From assembly GCA_001915575.1 (NCBI GenBank), contig MNQT01000022.1, positions 156,068 to 220,067 of the forward strand: 64,000 bases of DNA, written 5' to 3'. This DNA comes from Bacteroides sp. CAG:1060_57_27. Its GTDB lineage: Bacteria; Bacteroidota; Bacteroidia; Bacteroidales; UBA932. Shown here piece by piece: positions 24,183-33,002 of the stretch. Below the pieces are notes generated by a model that was given only the letters and a program-made list of their open reading frames with translations, did no database searches and was not told the origin of the DNA. The translations under genes and the position numbers were made by a program. Each line of letters starts with the position of its first letter. The stretch's first letter is position 1.

Positions 24183-25305
24183 TCCATAACATCTTCAGGA
24201 AATCCAAGACATAAATCAGCTCAATGTCTCCGGACGGCCTTGTAATAGGGTCAAGAGAAACGAGGATCAGTCGACAATCCGGATGCTCTTCCTTGAATGC
24301 TTTCAGCCCATTCTTATGGCGGGTCTTGACTTCCTCGCTGGACTTAATCTCAATAGCGACATTGGCATCTCCAATAATGGCGTCAACTTCCTGGTCATTG
24401 TATGTGTGCCAATAGGAGATTTTCTCACGGCGGCGGTAATAACCGCGATATGCGATAATCTCCTGCATAACGAGATGCTCGAAAGCATGTCCATAGTCAT
24501 CCGATCCTCTCCGGAGGTGATGGCGGCCCATCAGGTAATTGGCAAGGCCTACATCGAAATAGTAAAACTTGGGTGCTTGGACCACTTTCCGCTTAACCAC
24601 CTTGGTATATGCGGGTATCTCGTAGCCCATAAGGGTATCCTTCAGAATCTGATAGTATGCCTTAACGGTTTTTGCCGCCACTCCGCAATCGCTGGCGATG
24701 TTGGAATAGTTGATCATTTCACCATCGGAAATGGCGGCCGCTTCCATAAACTGCTCAAACGCTTCGACATCCTGAACGGCGGCTTCGTCACGGATCTCCT
24801 CCCGCAGATATACTTCCACGTAGCCCTCAAGGCGATCGGTAGCATCATCCACAAGATAGTGGCGGGGTATCATTCCATTCTGTACAGCCTTGTCAATCTG
24901 GAAGTCTGTTACTTCCTTCCAGACCAACGGGAACAGCGTCCTGGGGATTGCCCTTCCACCGAGGGTGTTGGCTCCGGAACGCTTCAACTTTCGTGCGCTT
25001 GAACCGCTAAGAATGAAATGCAGGCCACGGTTCACCATTAGCCAGTGGACTCCATCCAGAAGTTCCGGTACTTTCTGAATCTCATCGACGATTACCAGCG
25101 TCCCTGCAGGCTTGTCTATGAGCGCCTGCCGGAAGGAATCAGGGTTGCGCTTGAACGCCTTCCTCACCGTATCAATCAGAAGATCGTAGTAGATTGCATC
25201 CGGGAACCGCTCCTGCAGGAGTGTAGATTTACCTACTTGGCGTGCTCCAAAAAGGAACATTCCCTCGTCCAACTGATTCTCTATATCGAAGATTCGTTTG
25301 TACAT
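24166..25305 (-). CDS. AAA family ATPase with DUF4143 domain
   Basis: A 379-residue protein of the AAA_14/DUF4143 type: Walker A GARQVGKST (residues ~21-29), Walker B LVIVDEIQKVPELLD (~70-84), the SGSSARKL sensor segment, and a C-terminal PD-(D/E)xK-like region (DQEVDAIIGDANVAIEIKSS) typical of DUF4143. These STAND-like ATPases are abundant in Bacteroidota and archaea; the cellular role is not established. Full length compared with the family. It shares an operon with the HTH protein and lies next to the integrase. Confidence 0.88.
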   Translation of the reverse strand: MYKRIFDIENQLDEGMFLFGARQVGKSTLLQERFPDAIYYDLLIDTVRKAFKRNPDSFRQALIDKPAGTLVIVDEIQKVPELLDGVHWLMVNRGLHFILSGSSARKLKRSGANTLGGRAIPRTLFPLVWKEVTDFQIDKAVQNGMIPRHYLVDDATDRLEGYVEVYLREEIRDEAAVQDVEAFEQFMEAAAISDGEMINYSNIASDCGVAAKTVKAYYQILKDTLMGYEIPAYTKVVKRKVVQAPKFYYFDVGLANYLMGRHHLRRGSDDYGHAFEHLVMQEIIAYRGYYRRREKISYWHTYNDQEVDAIIGDANVAIEIKSSEEVKTRHKNGLKAFKEEHPDCRLILVSLDPITRPSGDIELIYVLDFLKMLWNGEIF

Positions 25306-25416
25306 GGTTCATTAGAATTTAAGGTGATTAAGTCCGATTTTCCTGTGAAATTCGGGAATCCGGGTACAAATTTAATAAAGTTTATCTTAGTACCAAAATC
25401 TTTGTGGCGCTTCCCA

Positions 25417-26778
25417 CTACTTTTTCATTTCATCATCAAAGAGTTTCATGGCATCCACCTTGGTCTTCTCGGCAATCTCGATATAAGGCTTCATCGCCTG
25501 GTAGTCGGAGTGGCCGGTCCATTTCATTACGACCTGCGGCGGGATACCGCTGGAGAGGGCGAAGCAGATGAAGGTACGGCGGCCAGCGTGGGTGCCAATC
25601 ATCTCATACTTCGGGAGGGTTTCCTCGACACGCTCACCGGCACGGTAGCAGACCCGCTTGATGGGCTTGTTGAATCCGGCCAGCTCGCAGAGGTTCTTCA
25701 GGTAGCGGTTCATCAGCTGGTTGGCCAGCACCGGCAGCGCACGGCCATAGGGGAAGTTCTCATCCTTATATTTATCAAGGATGGCTTTGGCGAAACTATT
25801 CAGGTTGATGGGAAGGCGGTCATTGGTCTTCACCGTGGTCACATACATCGTATCGCCCTCGATGTCCGTCCGCTTGAGATTGGCCAGATCGGAATAGCGG
25901 AGCGAGGTAAAAGCGCAGAAGCAGAAACAGTCCCTGGTCTTGGACATGCCGCCGGCATCCTCGACCTCTTTCTCGTACTCCTTGCCATTCATATCAAGCA
26001 GCTTGACCTTGGTGCCGTTCTTGGGAATCTCGAAGCGGTACAGGTGCAGCAGTTCCTCCTTCGTCAGGAAGATGACCGGCTTTTCCAGAACCTTGAACTT
26101 GGGCCGGTAGGACTTGATGGTAAGCTCCCTGCAGTAGCCCTTCCGGATGGCCCAGTACAGGAACCAGCGCAGGTTGTTGAACTGCTTCTGGACGCTCTTC
26201 TCCTCCAGGCCGCATTTGGAGCGCAGATACACAACGAATTTATTGATGCCGGTCTCGTTGAAAGTGTCGAAGGTGCAGCGGGCATTGAATGCAGTCAGGT
26301 GGTGGGTGAAGGTGGTCCAGCACTGGAGGGTGGCATAGGCCCAGCCATTTGCAGCACTCTCCTCAGCAATGAATTCCTTCAGGCGGGTGAAAAGATCTAT
26401 CTTCTTCTCCTTGGGCACGACTTCCACGGCTTCATCCGGAAGACCGAGGGCTATCTGGTACTGAGCCTTCAGATCATCGTCCTTCGGCTTGACCAGCTGG
26501 TTCAGTTCGTAGTCGGCAAAGTGGGCCTCGATTTTCTTCAGCCTGGTGTTGATGATCTTGCCGGAGACTCCCTTCGCATTGACGGACTTGTTCAGCACAT
26601 ATTCATTCTTGTGCTTGTCGCGGAACTTGGGGTCAGGATTGCTGGGCACCCAGTCTGCCTCGGGGACTTTATACTCGCAGGTGGTGAGGTACCGGGCACC
26701 CTTCACCATTATGGAAACTCGTATGGGTTTTTCGCCTGCTTTATTGGCTTGAGGCGACAGATAGAACTTGACTGGCAT
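25417..26778 (-). CDS. Tyrosine site-specific recombinase (integrase)
   Basis: A 453-residue tyrosine recombinase of the Bacteroidota mobile-element type: an N-terminal arm-binding domain (residues ~1-110), a SAM-like core-binding domain (~125-230) and a catalytic domain with Arg in TSLRYSDLANL, HAGRRTF (H-x-x-R), TGHSDY and the nucleophile Tyr in MKPYIEIAEKTK. All catalytic residues are present. It lies at the right end of the element; the DNA just upstream of its start carries repeated GTTATACACAA/CGTACACA words that look like arm-type binding sites. It should integrate and excise the element. Confidence 0.93.
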   Translation of the reverse strand: MPVKFYLSPQANKAGEKPIRVSIMVKGARYLTTCEYKVPEADWVPSNPDPKFRDKHKNEYVLNKSVNAKGVSGKIINTRLKKIEAHFADYELNQLVKPKDDDLKAQYQIALGLPDEAVEVVPKEKKIDLFTRLKEFIAEESAANGWAYATLQCWTTFTHHLTAFNARCTFDTFNETGINKFVVYLRSKCGLEEKSVQKQFNNLRWFLYWAIRKGYCRELTIKSYRPKFKVLEKPVIFLTKEELLHLYRFEIPKNGTKVKLLDMNGKEYEKEVEDAGGMSKTRDCFCFCAFTSLRYSDLANLKRTDIEGDTMYVTTVKTNDRLPINLNSFAKAILDKYKDENFPYGRALPVLANQLMNRYLKNLCELAGFNKPIKRVCYRAGERVEETLPKYEMIGTHAGRRTFICFALSSGIPPQVVMKWTGHSDYQAMKPYIEIAEKTKVDAMKLFDDEMKK

Positions 26779-26807
26779 AACCTCGTATCTTTATTTTCGT
26801 ACACAAA

Positions 26808-26912
26808 GTTATACACAATTTTCGTAAAATCCAAATAAATCCCGTTTTACTATGATTGCATTAAAGTAATGATTATCACTTTGTTACAATACTACTTAAA
26901 AACCCTAAAATC
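26808..26912. other. Right att-like segment with integrase arm-site words
   Basis: GTTATACACAATTTTCGTA (26808-26826) and AAACCCTAAAATC (26900-26912) repeat the order found at the left end (5453-5470, 5524-5536), here 73 bases apart versus 53 on the left. The core word borders the change to GC-rich chromosomal DNA. Confidence 0.5.
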
Positions 26913-26961
26913 TTACCGTTCTATTCTCCCTCTCTCCAGTCGATACCCCGAACTTCAGTGC

Positions 26962-27004
26962 AAAAGACGGCTCTCGGCGCATGCAGCGCGGGAAGCCGTC
27001 TTTT
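26962..27004. terminator. Hairpin just outside the element's right end
   Basis: AAAAGACGGCT (26962-26972) pairs perfectly with AGCCGTCTTTT (26994-27004). A- and T-runs on the two sides make it a possible bidirectional terminator. Confidence 0.6.
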
Positions 27005-27081
27005 GCCGGTCTCTGGCAGTGTTAAGGAGGCCTTATCAGCATGCTTAGGTAGGATAGAAACGCAGCCGATGCGGATCTGTG

Positions 27082-27152
27082 GCATATCATGTAAGACTTC
27101 TTTACGGCAGCTGTAAGCTTTCTTTACACGCTGCCGTAGCTGTTTGATATGC
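27082..27152. other. Long nested hairpin upstream of the efflux operon
   Basis: Three nested stems share one centre: GCATATCA/TGATATGC (27082-27089, 27145-27152), TACGGCAG/CTGCCGTA (27103-27110, 27131-27138) and TGTAA/TTACA (27112-27116, 27124-27128). It lies about 80 bases before the TolC start. It may be a leader RNA structure or regulator site. The stretch 26779-27208 otherwise holds only the att segment and a hairpin. Confidence 0.45.
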
Positions 27153-27229
27153 AAGTTACTGGGCAGTAGCGGGATACCTGTCGTGGCACCGGCTTTGCGA
27201 ATGGCCGTGTGACATTGATTGGCAGATTT

Positions 27230-28603
27230 ATGGACTACACGCGCTGCAAATTGATTTCGGCAATCATCCTTATGGCTGCAGGCCAGGTCTGCGGGGCTCA
27301 GGAGTCCCCGGATCCGGCCTGCGTCAGGATGTCGCTGCGCGACTGCATGGAGTATGCGCTCGATGCGTCGACGAAGATGCGTATTTCCGAGGCCGACCGC
27401 GACGACGAGCAGGCCGCGAGGCGGCAGGCCATATTCGAGGCTTTCACGCCGTCGGTATCGGCTTCTACCTACGCCTCGAACAGCTACGGCCGCAACATCG
27501 ACCCGGAGACCAACATCTACAACACAGTCACCTCGTTCTACAACGGCTATTCCCTGTCGGGCAGCATAGTCCTTTTTGACGGCTTCCGCGCGGTGAACAA
27601 CCTGAAAGTCGCGAACACGGCAATGAAAATGGGTCTGAGCGCCGAGCAGCGCACCCGCGACGAAATCTGCCTCGCCACCATGGAGGCGTTCTACAATGTG
27701 CTCTACTACACGGAACTCGAGAAGGTGCTCCGCGAGCAGGTCGAGACGGCCGAGCAGTCGCTGCTCAAGGCCGCGCGGGAGGAGGAGCTCGGACAGAAAG
27801 GGCACGCCGAGGTCGTGCAGATGGAATCTGACCTCGCGAAACGGCGCTACGACCTCATAAACACCTCCAATATGCGCAGCGACGCGATGATAACCCTCAA
27901 GGATGTGATGTTCTATCCGGTGGACGGAGCACTCGAGCTGGAGGCTCCCGCAGACGCCGCAGCAGCGCCCTCCGCTTCGGCGCTGCAGGCACGGGAGCTT
28001 GCGCGCAGGGCGGTGGAGACCCTCCCGCAGGCCGTCGAGGCGAGGCTCAGCCTCGAGAACGCTTCGACAGAACTGAGGGCGGCTCGCTGGGCCTACAGTC
28101 CGACCCTTTCGCTTTCCGCCGGCTGGTCTTCGTCTTATTACGACTATCCCGGTATGGCAGACTACACGGCGCTGCCTTTCGCCGAGCAGCTTTCTGTCAA
28201 CGGGGGTGAGTATATACAGCTGTCGCTGTCTATCCCGATTTTCGACAGGCTTTCCCGCAGGAGCAATATCGCGCGCAGGAAGAACGCCTACGCAAGGGCG
28301 GGAGCACAGTACGACCAGACCGTGAAGGACATAGAGAACGAGGTCTACAGGGCCGTCAGCGACCGCGACGGGGCAATGGCCGCCTATCTCCAGGCCGAGA
28401 GGCTGTCGGAGGCGCAGCAGGAGGCCTACCGTCTCGACACCAGACGCTTCGAGCAGGGGCTGATTTCATCGATAGAGTACAGGACATCGTCGGAGTCGTA
28501 CCTGAACGCCCAGGCCGAAAGGCTCGGCGCGAAGTTCAAATATATGATAAAGGACAGCGTGGTGCGCTATTATGGCGGCACGCCGTATCTGGAGCAATAT
28601 TGA
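27230..28603 (+). CDS. TolC family outer-membrane efflux protein
   Basis: Outer-membrane channel of a tripartite exporter. I choose the ATG at 27230 because it gives a normal signal peptide (MDYTRCKLISAIILMAAG...CGAQ); the frame opens at 27209. The ~457-residue length and two internally repeated halves (each a long helical hairpin plus strands, with SLRDCMEYALDAS and ARRAVETLPQAVEARLSLENA at equivalent places) are typical of TolC/OEP proteins. The next gene begins two bases after its stop, which marks the start of a six-gene operon. Confidence 0.9.
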   Translation: MDYTRCKLISAIILMAAGQVCGAQESPDPACVRMSLRDCMEYALDASTKMRISEADRDDEQAARRQAIFEAFTPSVSASTYASNSYGRNIDPETNIYNTVTSFYNGYSLSGSIVLFDGFRAVNNLKVANTAMKMGLSAEQRTRDEICLATMEAFYNVLYYTELEKVLREQVETAEQSLLKAAREEELGQKGHAEVVQMESDLAKRRYDLINTSNMRSDAMITLKDVMFYPVDGALELEAPADAAAAPSASALQARELARRAVETLPQAVEARLSLENASTELRAARWAYSPTLSLSAGWSSSYYDYPGMADYTALPFAEQLSVNGGEYIQLSLSIPIFDRLSRRSNIARRKNAYARAGAQYDQTVKDIENEVYRAVSDRDGAMAAYLQAERLSEAQQEAYRLDTRRFEQGLISSIEYRTSSESYLNAQAERLGAKFKYMIKDSVVRYYGGTPYLEQY

Positions 28604-28605
28604 TT

Positions 28606-29868
28606 ATGGACAGGATACTGGAAAAGAAGAAGGGCTGGAGGAGGCTTTTTACCCGCAAGGCGCTCCCCTTGTGGGCTGCGGGCGCATTCGTGCTGCTGCT
28701 GGCATGGATGATAGCCGCTTCGGGCCACAAAGTGAGGAGGGTAGAGTCGGAGTCGCTGCGCATCGGTGAGGTGATTCAGGGAGAGTTCGATGACTATATC
28801 AGCGTGAGCGGCACGGTGCTTCCCGCCTCGTCGGTGCAGATAAGCCCCACCGAAGGGGGCATCGTGGAGAGGATAGTGGCCGAGGAAGGGGCGACTGTCA
28901 ATGCCGGGGACGTGATAATCGAGCTGAGCAACGAGAATCTCGACCTGCAGATACTCAACTCCGAGGCGGAACTGGCCGAGAAGGAGAACCTGCTGCGCAA
29001 CACCATGATCTCTATGGAGCAGCAGCGTCTCTCGGTGCGCCAGGAGCGGCTCCAGCTCCAGGTCGACGTGCGCCGTGCGAAGCGCGCCTATGAGAGCGCC
29101 GCGGCCCTGTATGCAGAGCAGCTGATTGCCAGGGAGGAATATCTGAAGGCCGAGGAGGACTACACCCTTGCGGCCGACCGTCTCGAGCTTGTCAGGGAGA
29201 GGGAGGTGCAGGACAGCCTGTACCGCAGTGTGGAGATAACGCGCATGGAGGAGAGCCTCGAGAACATGAGGGCGAACATGGAGATGATACGCCGCCGCAA
29301 GGACAACCTCAGCGTCAAGGCTCCGATAGACGGCGAACTGGGACTGCTGGATGTCGTGCTCGGGCAGAGCATAGGTTCGGGAGACAAGATAGGACAGATA
29401 AACGACCTCTCCTCGTACAGGATAGAGGCGCAGATAAGCGAATACTACATAGACCGCATAGTCCCGGGACTTGAGGCGTCGACCGAGCGTCAGGACAGGG
29501 TCTACCCCTGCGTGCTCAGGAGGGTCTATCCCGAGGTACGCAACCATGAGTTCAAGGCCGAGTTCAGGTTTGCCGGAGACATTCCGGAGAACCTGCGTAG
29601 CGGACAGACATGCCGCCTCGAGGTGCGGCTCGGAGCGAGCAGCGAATCGGTGCTCATACCGAAGGGAGGTTTCTTCCAGGACACGGGAGGACGGTGGATA
29701 TTCGTGCTCGACCCTGACGGAAAGTCTGCCCACAGGCGGGAAGTCCGCATAGGCAGGCAGAATCCCGAATACTACGAGGTGATAGAAGGCCTTGCCCCGG
29801 GTGAAAGGGTCGTGCTGGACGGCTACGCCGGGCTCGGGAAGTGCGACGAGTTGAGGTTCAGACAATAA
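28606..29868 (+). CDS. HlyD-type periplasmic adaptor of an ABC exporter
   Basis: A 420-residue membrane-fusion protein: an N-terminal membrane anchor (LPLWAAGAFVLLLAWMIA), a first lipoyl half (SGTVLPASSVQISPTEGGIVERIVAEEGATVNAGD), a long coiled-coil hairpin (~residues 110-245), the second lipoyl half (LSVKAPIDGELGLLDVVLGQSI), a beta-barrel and a membrane-proximal domain. It links the inner-membrane permease to the TolC partner encoded just upstream. Adaptors of MacA type have this size. Confidence 0.9.
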   Translation: MDRILEKKKGWRRLFTRKALPLWAAGAFVLLLAWMIAASGHKVRRVESESLRIGEVIQGEFDDYISVSGTVLPASSVQISPTEGGIVERIVAEEGATVNAGDVIIELSNENLDLQILNSEAELAEKENLLRNTMISMEQQRLSVRQERLQLQVDVRRAKRAYESAAALYAEQLIAREEYLKAEEDYTLAADRLELVREREVQDSLYRSVEITRMEESLENMRANMEMIRRRKDNLSVKAPIDGELGLLDVVLGQSIGSGDKIGQINDLSSYRIEAQISEYYIDRIVPGLEASTERQDRVYPCVLRRVYPEVRNHEFKAEFRFAGDIPENLRSGQTCRLEVRLGASSESVLIPKGGFFQDTGGRWIFVLDPDGKSAHRREVRIGRQNPEYYEVIEGLAPGERVVLDGYAGLGKCDELRFRQ

Positions 29869-29887
29869 AGCCAAGAAGAAGAGATAT

Positions 29888-32281
29888 ATGAAGTCATTTT
29901 TCAGATTCCTTGCGCGCAATCCGCTGTATGCGCTCATCAACATGGTGGGGCTGGCGGTGTCGCTGATGTTCGTGATACTTATCGGCGACTATGCCTGGAG
30001 GCAGTTCGCGCTCGACCGCTGGCAGCGCAACCACGACCGTATAGTGCTTATGGGCTGCAGGTCGGACTATATGAGCTGGGCGGATGTGTCGCTTCCTCTC
30101 AAGGACATGTTTCCGGAGGTGGAGGACGTGTGCAACACGAGGACCGTCAACGCTAACATAACTGCTGCAGACGGGAGGCGCTTCGTGCATGACGAGATGT
30201 CGGGAGGCAACGTGATGCTCGCCGACACCAACTTCTTCCGTTTCTTCGACTACGACATACTCTACGGCGACGCCCGCGCCCCGCTTTCGTCGCCCGACAG
30301 GTGCGTTATCAGCGAATCTCTCGCGCAGACGCTCTTTCCCGGGGGCGACGCCGTCGGCGGAACGCTGCGGATCGCAGGCGACGGAGGAGTTTCCGTGAGC
30401 GGGCAGGATGTCTACGACTCGACCCTCGTATATACCGTGTCTGCGGTGATGGAGGATTTCGACCATACGGTAATCAGCAACGATGTCAACCTCGTGGTCA
30501 GCTACGAACGGCATCCCGAGATAGTAGGCTATATCAATTCTACCGACATAGCGGCCTATGACATGGGAGGCCCTACCCGTTCTTTCCTGCTGCTCTCTCC
30601 CGGCAGCGAGATTTCCTCCGTGGAGGGAAGGATCTCGGATTTCGTGAAGGAGCGCCTGGGTACCGCTTTCGGTACACCGGAGGTCTACTTTACCCCGTTC
30701 GACGACCTTGTGTTCGCGCCGGAGAACTCCGGCAGGGGCTTCCTCTCCGGCAACCGTGGCTTCTTAAACGTAATGCTTGCGGCGGTAATCGCGATACTTT
30801 TCTTCGCCGTTACGAACTATGTAAACCTCACCGTCGCCAATACCGGTTTCCGCTCCAAGGAGATGGCTACGCGAAGGCTGCTCGGCAGCAGCGGCGCGTC
30901 CATAGCCGTGAAACTCGTGCTGGAGTCCGTGCTTATGGTGAGCATGGCGTTCGTCATAGGTGCGGCGCTCGCCTTCGCGTTCGAAGACAGCTTCGAGGCC
31001 ATGCTGAAGGGCAAGATCGCCCTCGCGGACGACGTGAGCTTCGGTACCGTCGGGATCTGCGTGCTGTTCGTGGTACTGCTCGGCGTGCTCTCGGGCGTGA
31101 TTCCGAGCGTGCAGATGTCCCGCTTCAAGCCGATAGACGTGGTGCGCGGCACCTTCCGCTACCATTCCAAAATGGTGCTCGGGCGTGTGTTCATAGTCCT
31201 TCAGAACGTGATTACGCTGACCCTGCTGACCGCCACCCTCGTAATCATGCTCCAGATACGCTTCCTCGTGAACGCCCCCATGGGCTTCGACAGCCACAAC
31301 CTGGTGAGGATATCTTCGTATGAGAGTTCCGCCGTGATAGCCGACGCTCTCCGCGGCCTGCCCTGCGTGAAGGACATCGCCTTCAGCCAGGGGACGAGCC
31401 TGACGGGGGATATGACCTCGGCGATGATACTGGATGATGCCGACGGCGACAAGTTCTACTGCTACGGGATGAATGTAGACACGCTGTACTTTCGGACCAC
31501 GGGAATCGAAGTCCTCAAGAGCTATCCCGACGTCTCTGCGGACGGGTGCTATGTGAACGAGGCGTTCCTGCGCCGCATGGATCTCGTCACCGACGAGGAT
31601 ATTCGCAATTCCACCGCGGTAGGGCTGCCGATAGCCGGAGTCGTCTCCGACTTCAAGATGCGCAACGCACTCGAGAATGCGGCTCCGTTCACGATACGTC
31701 CCGTCATAAGCGATCCTGCCGAAGCGTCTCTCATCTGGGTGCGCACCGACGGAAGCCGTGACGCCCTCGAGAGGATCAGACAGGCCGTGCTCTCCGTAGG
31801 AGAAGAAGGCTGGGGCTATACGGAGCAGGATGTCTACGAGTGGCTGGTGCAGGATGTGGACGAGATGATTTCGCAGAGCCTTATCGAGCAGCACGACCTG
31901 CTCAGGATGTTCGGCGTGTTCACGGCAGTCGCGCTGATGATATCGGTGCTCGGCTTCATAGGCATGTCGCTGTTCTTCATCAGGCAGCGCAAGAAGGAGA
32001 TAGGCCTGAGGAAGATACTCGGGGGTACGATGCGCGAGGTCAGCGTGCTGATGCTCGGCAAGTTCTGCACTCCGCTGCTGTTCTCGTTCGTAATAGCGTT
32101 CCCGCTGTCATGGTGGATAATGCACCGCTGGCTGGAGACCTTCTCCACCGGTATCAGGCTGGGCGTATGGATATTCCTGGTGACCGGGCTCTGCACCCTG
32201 CTGATAGCCCTCGTATCCATATCGTTCCAGATAGTGCGGGCGGTGAAGTCCGACCCCGTCGAAAGCATAAAGGTTGAATAA
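29888..32281 (+). CDS. MacB-type ABC transporter permease (two FtsX units)
   Basis: A 797-residue permease made of two MacB_PCD-FtsX units: a first membrane helix (PLYALINMVGLAVSLMFVILIG), a large periplasmic domain, three membrane helices (~residues 298-410, including NYVNLTVANTGFRSKEMATRRLLGSS), then a second set after ~430 with the final helices at 670-790 (QRKKEIGLRKILGG is the FtsX coupling motif). Such double permeases, common in Bacteroidales, work with the separately encoded ATPase downstream as mechanotransmission exporters. The substrate is unknown. Confidence 0.9.
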   Translation: MKSFFRFLARNPLYALINMVGLAVSLMFVILIGDYAWRQFALDRWQRNHDRIVLMGCRSDYMSWADVSLPLKDMFPEVEDVCNTRTVNANITAADGRRFVHDEMSGGNVMLADTNFFRFFDYDILYGDARAPLSSPDRCVISESLAQTLFPGGDAVGGTLRIAGDGGVSVSGQDVYDSTLVYTVSAVMEDFDHTVISNDVNLVVSYERHPEIVGYINSTDIAAYDMGGPTRSFLLLSPGSEISSVEGRISDFVKERLGTAFGTPEVYFTPFDDLVFAPENSGRGFLSGNRGFLNVMLAAVIAILFFAVTNYVNLTVANTGFRSKEMATRRLLGSSGASIAVKLVLESVLMVSMAFVIGAALAFAFEDSFEAMLKGKIALADDVSFGTVGICVLFVVLLGVLSGVIPSVQMSRFKPIDVVRGTFRYHSKMVLGRVFIVLQNVITLTLLTATLVIMLQIRFLVNAPMGFDSHNLVRISSYESSAVIADALRGLPCVKDIAFSQGTSLTGDMTSAMILDDADGDKFYCYGMNVDTLYFRTTGIEVLKSYPDVSADGCYVNEAFLRRMDLVTDEDIRNSTAVGLPIAGVVSDFKMRNALENAAPFTIRPVISDPAEASLIWVRTDGSRDALERIRQAVLSVGEEGWGYTEQDVYEWLVQDVDEMISQSLIEQHDLLRMFGVFTAVALMISVLGFIGMSLFFIRQRKKEIGLRKILGGTMREVSVLMLGKFCTPLLFSFVIAFPLSWWIMHRWLETFSTGIRLGVWIFLVTGLCTLLIALVSISFQIVRAVKSDPVESIKVE

Positions 32282-32298
32282 GATAAAATGTTACAGAT

Positions 32299-32979
32299 AT
32301 GATAAGCGTAAACAATCTCAGCAAGGTCTTCGTGACCGAAGAAATCGAGACCACCGCCCTCGACGGAGTGTCGTTCGAGATAGGCGACGGGGAGTTCGTG
32401 GCAGTAATGGGACCATCCGGCTGCGGCAAGTCGACCCTGCTCAACATACTCGGCCTTCTGGATACCCCCACTTCCGGCTCGTACCTCCTGTCCGGCACCG
32501 AGATGTCGGGTCTGAAGGAGTCGGAACGCACCAGGCTGCGCAAGGGCAACATCGGCTTCGTGTTCCAGAGCTTCAACCTCATAGACGAACTCAATGTCTA
32601 CGAGAACGTGGAGCTGCCGCTGCGCTATCTCGACATTCCCGCCTCCGAGCGTAAGGAGAGGGTCTACGCGATGCTCAAGCGCATGAACATCTCCCACAGG
32701 GTGAAGCACTTCCCCCAGCAGCTCTCGGGAGGACAGCAGCAGAGGGTCGCTATCGCGAGGGCGTGCATCAGCAATCCCAAGCTGATACTAGCCGACGAGC
32801 CTACCGGCAACCTCGATTCAAGGAACGGCAAGGAGGTCATGGACCTGCTGTGCGAACTGAATGCCGAAGGCACCACGATAGTGATGGTGACGCATTCGCA
32901 GAAGGATGCGGCTATGGCGCAGAGGACCATTGACCTTTTCGACGGCCGCATAGTCAGCGACGTCAAGAATGAACTTTGA
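32299..32979 (+). CDS. ABC transporter ATP-binding protein (LolD/MacB type)
   Basis: A 226-residue ATPase with Walker A GPSGCGKST (~residues 38-46), Q-loop region, signature LSGGQQQR, Walker B LILADEPTGNLD and the H-loop VTHSQ. The LADEPTGNLD variant and small size are typical of ATPases serving FtsX-type permeases. It powers the permease encoded immediately upstream. The gene ends 23 bases before the response regulator gene. Confidence 0.95.
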   Translation: MISVNNLSKVFVTEEIETTALDGVSFEIGDGEFVAVMGPSGCGKSTLLNILGLLDTPTSGSYLLSGTEMSGLKESERTRLRKGNIGFVFQSFNLIDELNVYENVELPLRYLDIPASERKERVYAMLKRMNISHRVKHFPQQLSGGQQQRVAIARACISNPKLILADEPTGNLDSRNGKEVMDLLCELNAEGTTIVMVTHSQKDAAMAQRTIDLFDGRIVSDVKNEL

Positions 32980-32989
32980 CGGAAATTAG

Positions 32990-32997
32990 TAACTTTG
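32990..32997 (+). promoter_or_regulatory. Possible internal promoter before the response regulator
   Basis: TAACTTTG lies five bases before the ATG at 33003. If used, the transcript would be nearly leaderless. The TTTG at 32975-32978 is only 11 bases upstream, too close for a -33 element. Confidence 0.35.
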
Positions 32998-33002
32998 CCC
33001 CT

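Larger units (their letters stand above)
5537..26912. mobile_element. Integrative element carrying a tyrosine recombinase and a NERD-DarT-vWA/NADAR/kinase locus
   Basis: The boundaries are set by a 13-bp direct repeat (AAACCCTAAAATC, 5524-5536 and 26900-26912) with a tyrosine recombinase next to the right copy. The interior contrasts with its flanks: coding parts are AT-richer, there are phage-like and unknown small genes, an extra sigma factor, a decayed IS and an AAA/DUF4143 ATPase. No conjugation (tra) genes or relaxase are seen, so it looks like a mobilisable or satellite-type element and not a complete ICE or prophage. The exact edges are inferred. Confidence 0.65.

Noticed and set aside
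25045-26838. 597-codon plus-strand frame across the integrase
   Set aside because: It is antisense to the tyrosine recombinase and has no recognisable motif; the minus-strand gene has all catalytic residues.
26921-27805. 294-codon minus-strand frame
   Set aside because: Mostly the antisense of the TolC gene; no family match and no promoter.
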